DNA from: JAKVKY01 sp964293585
Lineage (GTDB): Bacteria; Bacillota; Negativicutes; Acidaminococcales; Acidaminococcaceae
NCBI GenBank assembly: GCA_964293585.1
Contig: CAXYYS010000056.1
Span: 1-13,066, forward strand
Reading direction: 5' to 3'
Length of the DNA stretch: 13,066 bases
Every line of letters starts with the position of its first letter. The stretch's first letter is position 1. Below the pieces are notes generated by a model, which saw nothing but the letters and a program-made list of their open reading frames with translations, was not told the origin of the DNA and searched no databases. A program made the translations under genes and the position numbers. Below are positions 8,109 through 13,066 of the stretch, in pieces.

Positions 8109-8556
8109 TGTCGACTTTATGGAGATTGCACTGGCAGAAGCTAGAAAAAGTTCTGAGGCCGGAGAAATACCGGTAGGAGCTGTTATCGTCCAGAATGGTA
8201 ATGTGCTTGCCGTAGGTCATAATATGACTGTTTCCTGGTGTGATGCAACGGCACATGCAGAGATAATCGCTATTAAAGAAGCTGGCCGGACTAAACATGA
8301 TTGGCATTTAAACGGCGCCACAATTTATGTTACTATGGAGCCATGCCCGATGTGCTGTGGCGCTATCTTAAACAGTCATATCAAGCGGGTAGTTTTTGGC
8401 TGTCATGATAGTGAGATTGGCGGCGTAGAATCCGTTTTTAATATCCTGACGCATCCTTATGTAAACAGAGGAATTGAAGTTGTTGGCGGGATTCTGGAAG
8501 ACCCGTGCGCCCAACTACTAAAAGATTTTTTTGATAAGACCGTAAGGAAACAATAA
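8101..8556 (+). CDS. tadA: tRNA-specific adenosine deaminase
   Basis: Deaminates adenosine 34 to inosine in tRNA-Arg(ACG), allowing it to read several CGN codons. The 151 residues show the zinc-dependent deaminase core: HAE (H52, E54; zinc ligand and proton shuttle) and PCPMC (C82, C85; zinc ligands), with GEIPVGAVIV at the front and an MEPCPMCCGAI context typical of TadA rather than cytidine deaminase. The ATG overlaps the end of the ABC-F gene by eight bases in another frame, so the two are probably co-translated. The gene ends 64 bases before a tRNA-Ser gene that has its own promoter. Confidence 0.95.
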   Translation: MNDVDFMEIALAEARKSSEAGEIPVGAVIVQNGNVLAVGHNMTVSWCDATAHAEIIAIKEAGRTKHDWHLNGATIYVTMEPCPMCCGAILNSHIKRVVFGCHDSEIGGVESVFNILTHPYVNRGIEVVGGILEDPCAQLLKDFFDKTVRKQ

Positions 8557-8572
8557 AAAGTTATGATTAGAT

Positions 8573-8601
8573 TTGGTAAATAGATTTTTCTGTGCTATAA
8601 T
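8573..8601 (+). promoter_or_regulatory. Promoter of tRNA-Ser
   Basis: The perfect -10 TATAAT (8596-8601) is preceded by TGC (8593-8595), an extended -10. TTGGTA (8573-8578), a 4/6 match to the -35, lies 17 bases upstream. The expected start near 8608 leaves a short leader before the tRNA at 8621. Confidence 0.7.
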
Positions 8602-8620
8602 ATAAAAGTTCAAAATAATT

Positions 8621-8709
8621 GGAGCGGTATCGAAGTGGTCATAACGAGGCGGACTCGAAATCCGTTAGCCGTTCGCGGCACGTGGGTTCGAATCCCACCC
8701 GCTCCGCCA
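8621..8709 (+). tRNA. tRNA-Ser (anticodon CGA)
   Basis: An 89-base class II tRNA folds cleanly. The acceptor stem GGAGCGG pairs with CCGCTCC. The anticodon arm GCGGA-CTCGAAA-TCCGT has anticodon CGA (reads UCG). A long variable arm has the stem GCCG/CGGC around TTCG. The T arm is GTGGG-TTCGAAT-CCCAC. The 3' CCA is encoded (8707-8709). The long variable arm and anticodon identify serine. Confidence 0.96.
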
Positions 8710-8720
8710 GTAATGTTTAC

Positions 8721-8747
8721 GCGTCCTCTTGCAGAGGGCGCTTTTTA
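8721..8747 (+). terminator. Rho-independent terminator after tRNA-Ser
   Basis: GCGTCCTCT (8721-8729) pairs with AGAGGGCGC (8733-8741), nine pairs with one G-T, around a three-base loop, followed by TTTTTA. It is the strongest terminator in the window and separates the tRNA from the downstream lipoprotein cassette. Confidence 0.88.
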
Positions 8748-8835
8748 TATTCTGAAGCCGAAAATTTGGGGGAAATGCCGTAAAATCTGCTTGCTTAAAA
8801 TTTTAAAGAAAAGCAAATAAATATGAGCAAAGGGG

Positions 8836-8864
8836 TTATTTTTTTGTAAGACTTGTGCTAAAAT
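8836..8864 (+). promoter_or_regulatory. Putative promoter of the metQ-like cassette
   Basis: TAAAAT (8859-8864) preceded by TGC (8856-8858) gives an extended -10 closely resembling that of the tRNA-Ser promoter. The -35 position (8836-8841, TTATTT) is weak. Transcription would begin about 50 bases before the lipoprotein gene. I saw no S-box, T-box or SAM-type leader fold in the roughly 210 bases between the tRNA and this gene. Confidence 0.45.
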
Positions 8865-8921
8865 GATTTTATACTATTCTGGTAGGTTTGGAATTAGAAT
8901 AGGAAAAGAGGGGGAAAGAAT

Positions 8922-9752
8922 ATGAACAAATATGTTAAGTTGTTGGTTGCGGCAGCGCTTTGTGTAACTACATTGGCTGTTTTTGGTTGTGGTAATAGCC
9001 CAAAGCCCGGGGCTGTTGATAATTCTAAGCCGGTGAAGGTGGGGGTTAATCCAGGACCGCACGCTATCATCATGGATAATGTGAAAAAGCTGGCAGAGAA
9101 GCAGGGTCTGAAGATTGAGGTCGTGGAGTTCAGCGATTTTGTGACGCCCAATACTGCTCTGGCTCAGGGGGAAATTTGGGCTAATTGTTATCAGCATGAA
9201 CCATTTTTAAAAGCAACCTTGAAAAAGGAGCCAAAGTTTGATCTGGTCAAGGCTTTTAACACTGCTTTGTTCCCGATTAATATTTATTCTAAGAAAATAA
9301 AGCCGGGCCAACAGATTCCGGATGGAGCTAAAATCGGTATTCCTAATGATCCTACTAACGGTGGTCGCTCTTTGCTGCTGCTGGCTAATAACGGGTTGAT
9401 TAAGGTCAAGGATAGCAAGAATATCAGTACTACCATTCAGGATATTACTGAAAATCCGCATCATTTTAAGATTATTGAATTAGAAGCAGCAGCTATTCCC
9501 AGGAGCCTGGATGATTTGGATTGTGCGGCTATTAATACGACTTATGCAATGAATGCCGGATTAGATCCTGCCAAGGATCCTATTGTTAAGGAAACAGCGG
9601 ATTCTCTGTATGTTAATATCGTGGCTGTACGGAAAGATACTTTGAAAGATCCGCGCTTGGAACAGTTTAGAAAGATTTATCAGTCCAAGGAAAATGCTCA
9701 GTTCATCAAGGAAAAATTCCCTGGTTCAGTTTATATTGGTTGGAAAGAATAA
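8922..9752 (+). CDS. NlpA/MetQ-family substrate-binding lipoprotein
   Basis: A membrane-anchored solute-binding protein, 276 residues. The N-terminus has a basic start, a hydrophobic stretch (about 6-20) and a lipobox ending VFGC with lipidated C23. The mature part has the family features: VKVGVNPGPHAIIMDNV, QGEIWANCYQHEPFL, KIGIPNDPTNGGRSLLLL and AAINTTYAMNAGLDP. In well-studied relatives this protein delivers methionine to a MetN ATPase/MetI permease pair. Neither is encoded here, so the ligand and transporter are unknown; NlpA-type orphans exist. A strong GAGGGGG-like ribosome binding site precedes the ATG. The amidohydrolase gene begins only four bases after the stop, so a substrate related to that enzyme is a fair inference. 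I leave the symbol empty because methionine specificity is not shown. Confidence 0.88.
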   Translation: MNKYVKLLVAAALCVTTLAVFGCGNSPKPGAVDNSKPVKVGVNPGPHAIIMDNVKKLAEKQGLKIEVVEFSDFVTPNTALAQGEIWANCYQHEPFLKATLKKEPKFDLVKAFNTALFPINIYSKKIKPGQQIPDGAKIGIPNDPTNGGRSLLLLANNGLIKVKDSKNISTTIQDITENPHHFKIIELEAAAIPRSLDDLDCAAINTTYAMNAGLDPAKDPIVKETADSLYVNIVAVRKDTLKDPRLEQFRKIYQSKENAQFIKEKFPGSVYIGWKE

Positions 9753-9756
9753 AGGT

Positions 9757-10878
9757 ATGTCTGTTATGGACGATGTGGCTCAGCGTTTAAACGAGGTTTG
9801 GCAAAAACTACATGCAATACCGGAACCGGCTTTTCAAGAAGTTAAGACGGCAGCCTATCTGGCAGCAGCCTTAAAAAAAGCTGGTTATATGGTAAAGGAA
9901 CAGGTAGCAGGAACCGGAGTTGTCGGTGTGTTTGATAGCGGCAGTCCCGGACCGGTAGCTGCTTTGCGTACCGATATGGATTGCCTGTTGTTTAAACAGC
10001 CGGACGGAACTATGCGTGGCATACATGCCTGTGGACATGACGCCCATATGGCGATGGTACTGGTAGCGGCGGAACGTTTAGCGGCTGCGGGTATTTCTCG
10101 TGGCAAAGTGAAAATCATCTGTCAACCGGCGGAAGAAATCGGACAGGGTGCCCTCGCTATGATGAAGGCAGGTGCCTTAGACGAGGTGGATTATCTTTTT
10201 GGTCAGCATGTGATGCCGCTGACCATGGCTAAGTCTGGCGAAATAATTCCTTGCGTTCAGTGGACGGCTTGTACTTTGATTAGTGCTGTCTTGACTGGCA
10301 GGGCCGCCCATGCAAGTCAGCCTCATCTGGGTATTAGTGCCCTGGATGCGGGTACGGCAGTAGTTAACGCCGTTAATGCTTTGCATACTGACCCGCTACT
10401 AGGTGGCAGTGTGAAGACTACTAAATTTCAATCCGGGACAACGCTCAATATTATTCCCGCTAAGGCTGAACTGGGTTTTGATTTGCGTTCTACATCCAAT
10501 TCAGAAATGGAGCAGTTAAGAGCCAGAGTTATAGCTACGGTACAAGCAGTTGCAGCAGCTTACGGAGTCCAGGCTGAGACAAGAATAGAAGGTACCTGCC
10601 CCGCCTCAGAATATGATCAGGTACTGGTAGACCTTGCTCGTGCAGCTATCAAAGAGGAAGTAGGCGAAGAGGGACTTTTACCTGTCCGGTCTACTACGGT
10701 GGGGGAAGATTTTAATTTTTATCCGTTACAGTTACCAAAGTTAAAAACAGCTTTCTTGGGATTAGGTTGCGACCTGGGCCCAGGACTCCATGATCCGGAG
10801 ATGCATTTTAAACATGAGGACATGGTACATGGTTGTAATGTTTTAGTTAGGCTGATAGAGAAAGCTCTGGCTTTATAG
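9757..10878 (+). CDS. M20-family metallo-amidohydrolase
   Basis: A cytoplasmic zinc-dependent amidohydrolase (M20D type) that would release an amino acid from an N-acyl or aromatic-acyl conjugate. The 373 residues contain RTDMD (71-75), the metal site ACGHDAH (91-97; C92, H94 and catalytic-site D95) and QPAEE (123-127; catalytic base and metal ligand). A dimerisation domain follows with GRAAHASQPH, and LHDPEMHF sits near the end with the last metal histidine. Candidate family roles include N-acyl-L-amino acid, hippurate-like, indoleacetyl-amino acid and N-acetyl-DAP hydrolysis. The last is unlikely to be needed because dapL in this window bypasses acetylated DAP intermediates. ATG 9757 is preferred over an upstream in-frame codon at 9694 that lies inside the lipoprotein gene; ATG 9766 is an alternative. 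The gene sits between the lipoprotein and the OCD-like gene. Confidence 0.9.
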   Translation: MSVMDDVAQRLNEVWQKLHAIPEPAFQEVKTAAYLAAALKKAGYMVKEQVAGTGVVGVFDSGSPGPVAALRTDMDCLLFKQPDGTMRGIHACGHDAHMAMVLVAAERLAAAGISRGKVKIICQPAEEIGQGALAMMKAGALDEVDYLFGQHVMPLTMAKSGEIIPCVQWTACTLISAVLTGRAAHASQPHLGISALDAGTAVVNAVNALHTDPLLGGSVKTTKFQSGTTLNIIPAKAELGFDLRSTSNSEMEQLRARVIATVQAVAAAYGVQAETRIEGTCPASEYDQVLVDLARAAIKEEVGEEGLLPVRSTTVGEDFNFYPLQLPKLKTAFLGLGCDLGPGLHDPEMHFKHEDMVHGCNVLVRLIEKALAL

Positions 10879-10888
10879 CCAGGCTATT

Positions 10889-10895
10889 GGAGGGG
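10889..10895 (+). promoter_or_regulatory. Ribosome binding site that decides the OCD-like start
   Basis: GGAGGGG lies six bases before ATG 10902. An in-frame TTG at 10887 begins before this site and is therefore unlikely to be the start. Confidence 0.7.
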
Positions 10896-10901
10896 TTATC
10901 C

Positions 10902-11990
10902 ATGGTGTGGGAGATGCCGCCGTATCTGGAACCTGATTTTACACAGGCTCGTTTCCAGGCGGCTCCGGATGTGAAGCTGGTGCCAGCACCTAAAAAGGGT
11001 GTGGCTCCGGAGAATTATCATGCAATGTCTATTTTCCCGGAATATTTTAAAATAGATGGGAAATGGCTTTTAGCTGCTGATAGCCGCATGGATTGTGTGG
11101 CTGTTTATAAGCGGCAGGCAATACAGGTAGTGGAATTTAGAAATCTGCTGCAGGGTGACCTGGTAGTAGTAGGAAGAACTGAACAAGGTAAGGAAGGCAT
11201 TTTTGTGCATTCCCGTGCTTTTGCGGCAGAACCGGAAAGCCAGGACGTGTTTGCTTTCCGGCAGGGACGTTCCCGGGAAACATCTTATTCTCGCGATTAC
11301 GATTCCATCTATGCGCTCTTGGAGCATGAACAAAAGCATGGTCAGATTATCTGGGTCCTTGGACCGGCATGTGCTTTTGATGCACGTTCCCGGCAGGCTT
11401 TTGCCAAGCTGATAAGGCAGGGATTTGTGGACGGACTGATGGCAGGTAATGCTCTGGCGACACATGACCTGGAGGCATCCTATTTACGAACAGCCCTGGG
11501 ACAGGATGTGTATACGCAGAAGCTGGTGCCTTTGGGACATTATAATCATCTGGATACTATTAATAAGGTACGGCTTTATGGAAGCATACCTGAATTTATC
11601 CGGCAGGAACATCTGGGCGACGGTATCATGGTGGCCTGTGCAGAGAAGAAGATTCCGTATGTGTTGGTAGGTTCCATCCGTGACGACGGGCCTCTGCCGG
11701 AAGTTTACGGAGATGTTTATGCAGGGCAGGATGCTATGCGCAGTATGTTGCAGGGAGCAACGACGGTAATCTGTATGGCTTCGATGCTACATACAATTGC
11801 CACGGGAAACATGTTTCCTTCTTACCGGGTCAGGGAGGGGCGGGTGCGTCCTACTTTCTTTTACTCTGTAGATATTTCAGAGTTTGCCGTAAATAAATTG
11901 CGGGACAGGGGAAGTTTGTCGGTGAAGACTATCGTGACCAACGTGCAGGATTTTATCGTCAACGTGAGCCAGGGGGTTTGCCGAGATTAA
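10902..11990 (+). CDS. TIGR00300 / archaeal-type ornithine cyclodeaminase-like protein, N-terminally short
   Basis: The 362 residues resemble the family TIGR00300, which includes the archaeal ornithine cyclodeaminases and the C-terminal part of cyanobacterial AgrE/ArgZ (ornithine to proline plus ammonia, NAD-dependent). Visible blocks: PENYHAMSIFPEYFKIDGKW (36-55), WVLGPACAFDA (151-161), LMAGNALATHDLEA (179-192), GSIRDDGPLPEV (257-268), LHTIATGNM (296-304) and SVDISEFAVNKLRDRGS (322-338). Family members I recall start with an extra LOR/SDH region of roughly 80 residues (an 'IDSG..' type N-terminus). Here only about 23 unrelated residues precede the DVKLVPAPKKG block, so that region is absent. 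The start is set by GGAGGGG (10889-10895). The gene lies 23 bases after the amidohydrolase and is probably co-transcribed. If it is an active cyclodeaminase, it could use ornithine released by that enzyme. Family membership is fairly sure; the reaction is inferred. Confidence 0.8.
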   Translation: MVWEMPPYLEPDFTQARFQAAPDVKLVPAPKKGVAPENYHAMSIFPEYFKIDGKWLLAADSRMDCVAVYKRQAIQVVEFRNLLQGDLVVVGRTEQGKEGIFVHSRAFAAEPESQDVFAFRQGRSRETSYSRDYDSIYALLEHEQKHGQIIWVLGPACAFDARSRQAFAKLIRQGFVDGLMAGNALATHDLEASYLRTALGQDVYTQKLVPLGHYNHLDTINKVRLYGSIPEFIRQEHLGDGIMVACAEKKIPYVLVGSIRDDGPLPEVYGDVYAGQDAMRSMLQGATTVICMASMLHTIATGNMFPSYRVREGRVRPTFFYSVDISEFAVNKLRDRGSLSVKTIVTNVQDFIVNVSQGVCRD

Positions 11991-12050
11991 AATTAAGCGC
12001 ACATAAACAGAAAGCCGCTCGGCCTATGGACTCGTGAACTGGTAAACTTT
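11991..12050 (+). other. Intergenic remnant before the IS, possible half terminator
   Basis: This short stretch after the OCD-like gene contains AAAGCCGCTCGGCC (12011-12024) but no matching right arm plus T-run before the insertion sequence begins. It may be the left arm of the cassette's own terminator, separated from its partner by the insertion. The exact boundary between host DNA and the insertion sequence cannot be fixed without the right end. Confidence 0.25.
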
Positions 12051-12051
12051 A

Positions 12052-12090
12052 AGTAGACATTCATAAAAAAATGGATGTCTACTCTTTTTT
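12052..12090 (+). terminator. Hairpin terminator at the left edge of the IS
   Basis: AGTAGACATTCAT (12052-12064) pairs over 13 positions with ATGGATGTCTACT (12071-12083), with one G-T pair, around a loop of six A. CTTTTTT (12084-12090) follows. This is an intrinsic terminator by form. It could stop transcription from the OCD-like gene, and it would also shield the transposase from transcription entering from outside. Confidence 0.75.
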
Positions 12091-12133
12091 ATGCTTAAAT
12101 AGATATAGGATTTGTATTTGAAAGGAGAAAACC

Positions 12134-12517
12134 ATGGGATGTTTAAAGGGTGTTCCTCATCATAAATGGACAAAAGAAGAAAAGCTTAGAATTGTAAAAA
12201 TGCATCTAGAAGAGCATATTCCCATTAGGAAAATAGAGAAGAAAGAGCACATCAATCATACCCTAGTGAGTGCTTGGTGTAAACGTTATGCAGAAGAGGG
12301 TGAAGTTGCCCTTGAATCACATAAGGGTAATAAATTTGCAGCCTTACATACAAGCAAGTCTTTGAGCGAGGTAGAACGCTTACGTTTAATCATACTTAAA
12401 CAGGAATTGGAACTCGCACGCCTAAAAAAAGGCTACTTTGTGAGAGGAGTTGGTGCAAACAAGGAATACGTTATTGGCAAAGGGCAGATTTTGAAATCAT
12501 CGAAGCCTTCAAAATAA
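12134..12517 (+). CDS. IS3-family transposase OrfA (helix-turn-helix)
   Basis: The 127-residue DNA-binding subunit recognises the element's ends. An N-terminal helix-turn-helix region (about 12-60; KWTKEEKLRIVKMHLEEH, then IRKIEKKEHINHTLVSAWCK) is followed by a basic segment and a leucine-rich helix (about 75-100; EVERLRLIILKQELELARLKK), which in this family mediates oligomerisation. AAAGGAG (12121-12127) lies six bases before the ATG. At codons 97-99 (CTA AAA AAA, 12422-12430) it contains a slippery A7 run. The zero frame continues past it for about 29 codons and stops at 12517, giving OrfA alone. Confidence 0.88.
   Translation: MGCLKGVPHHKWTKEEKLRIVKMHLEEHIPIRKIEKKEHINHTLVSAWCKRYAEEGEVALESHKGNKFAALHTSKSLSEVERLRLIILKQELELARLKKGYFVRGVGANKEYVIGKGQILKSSKPSK
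12424..12430 (+). promoter_or_regulatory. Candidate -1 ribosomal frameshift site
   Basis: A AAA AAA is positioned in the correct register of orfA (codons CTA AAA AAA). The -1 frame is open from 12400 and stays open through the window end, so a shift here yields an OrfAB fusion, the usual active transposase of IS3 elements. The junction would read LKK|RLLCERS. No downstream stimulatory fold was verified. Confidence 0.55.
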
Positions 12518-13066
12518 GATATCCCGTGATGCTTCTTTGCAAGGTATTAGGCGTAAACAGATCCGGATTCTACAAATGGCGTTCGCGTCACGGAAAGCTA
12601 AATAGCTATGAAACCAACAGGCAGGTCCTTACCGGAATGCTGAAAGAGCTCCACTTAAAGCATAAGACTTGGGGATATCACCGCTTGGCTCAAGCCATAC
12701 GTGAAAACACCGGGTGGAAGTTCTCAGATAATCTGGCCCATAAGTGTTGCAAGCAGGCAAAGATTTATTCTCTGGTACGCCATTATAAATACAGAAAGCC
12801 TGGAGCGGAAAGCGTTAGGTTACCAAATATCGTGCAAGGTAAATGGATAGCCAAAAGACCATTGCAGATAGTTGTGTCAGACATGACTATCCTCAAGACG
12901 AAGAAAGGGAACTATGAGTGGACGTTACTTGTGGACACCTTTAACAACGAGATTATCTCGCATGCATTCTCTGCGCGCAGAGGTGATACAGGGACATACT
13001 ATAAATGTTTGGCAGACCTTATAAGGATGCTCCCTAAAAAACAAAAGCAGACGGCCCCAACAGTTT
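12430..13066 (+). CDS. IS3-family transposase OrfB (partial, truncated by window end)
   Basis: This -1-frame reading region encodes the catalytic part. It has the typical opening DFEIIEAFKIRYPVMLLCKV and GVNRSGFYKWRSRHGK, the HTWGYHRL-like block (KTWGYHRLAQAI), and the start of the integrase (rve) core with the first catalytic aspartate in VVSDMT (codon 12880-12882), followed by LLVDTFNNEIISHAFS. The second aspartate and the glutamate of the DDE triad lie beyond the window. The conserved sequence begins before the first ATG of this frame (12529), so it is most likely made as a frameshift fusion with OrfA rather than from its own start. No internal stop or frameshift is seen, so the visible part appears intact. 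Confidence 0.85.

Larger units (their letters stand above)
12040..13066 (+). mobile_element. IS3-family insertion sequence, left portion (cut by window end)
   Basis: The unit holds a left-edge hairpin, orfA, and an orfB in the -1 frame encoding the DDE transposase, the classical IS3 arrangement. The left terminal repeat probably lies around 12040-12060 (a TGGTAAACTTTAAGTAGACA stretch beginning with the TG expected for this family), but the right end lies outside the window, so neither the inverted repeats nor a target duplication can be verified. The element appears uninterrupted as far as it is visible. Confidence 0.8.

Noticed and set aside
8635..8820. 61-codon + strand reading frame over the tRNA and its terminator
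   Set aside because: Its first half is the tRNA-Ser sequence itself and it crosses a strong terminator; it is not a protein gene.
8748..8921. Possible methionine riboswitch (S-box or T-box) before the MetQ-like gene
   Set aside because: I could not find conserved S-box or T-box elements or an anti-terminator/terminator pair in this short leader.
9694..9756. Upstream in-frame start for the amidohydrolase
   Set aside because: It lies within the lipoprotein coding sequence, and the added residues are only that gene read in another frame; the family sequence starts after 9757.
11070..11465. 131-codon reading frame on the minus strand across the OCD-like gene
   Set aside because: It is antisense to conserved blocks of the + strand protein and shows no recognisable domain.
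12529..13066. Independent ATG start for OrfB
   Set aside because: Family-typical sequence (DFEIIEAF) lies before this ATG, and no good ribosome binding site precedes it; frameshift fusion fits better.

Overview
The window looks like a bacterial chromosome segment from a Firmicute-type organism. Shine-Dalgarno sites are strong and purine-rich (AGGAGG, GGAGGGG), sigma-A-like promoters are present, base composition is moderate, and all genes lie on the + strand. The LL-diaminopimelate aminotransferase route to meso-DAP sits beside sugar-nucleotide genes of the kind used for lipopolysaccharide or other surface glycans. This would fit a diderm Firmicute such as a member of the Negativicutes, but that is an inference from gene content and not a taxonomic proof.

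Region 1 (1-6128) is a probable operon. A consensus-like promoter at 51-80 precedes dapF, followed by dapL, a small exported protein, a phosphomannomutase/phosphoglucomutase (manB-like), galU and galE, and it ends at a hairpin terminator after galE. dapL and dapF are the last two steps to meso-DAP (lysine and peptidoglycan). ManB-like mutase, GalU and GalE can form a route from hexose-6-phosphate to UDP-glucose and UDP-galactose. The operon therefore joins wall-precursor and surface-sugar supply.

Region 2 (6129-8747) holds translation functions: an ABC-F ATPase, the overlapping tRNA adenosine deaminase tadA, and a tRNA-Ser(CGA) gene with its own extended -10 promoter and a strong terminator.

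Region 3 (8750-11990) is a tight three-gene cassette behind its own putative promoter. It encodes an NlpA/MetQ-type substrate-binding lipoprotein, an M20-family amidohydrolase, and a protein matching the C-terminal part of the TIGR00300 / archaeal-type ornithine cyclodeaminase family. No MetN or MetI transporter partner is present. The last protein appears to lack the N-terminal LOR/SDH region usual in that family. This cassette is the most unusual part of the window and could be an uptake-and-salvage route for an N-acylated amino acid.

Region 4 (about 12040-13066) is the left part of an IS3-family insertion sequence. It has a hairpin terminator at its left edge, orfA, and orfB in the -1 frame with an A7 slippery run; orfB is cut by the window end. 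No intergenic stretch exceeds about 215 bases. I saw no CRISPR array, rRNA, riboswitch or replication origin.
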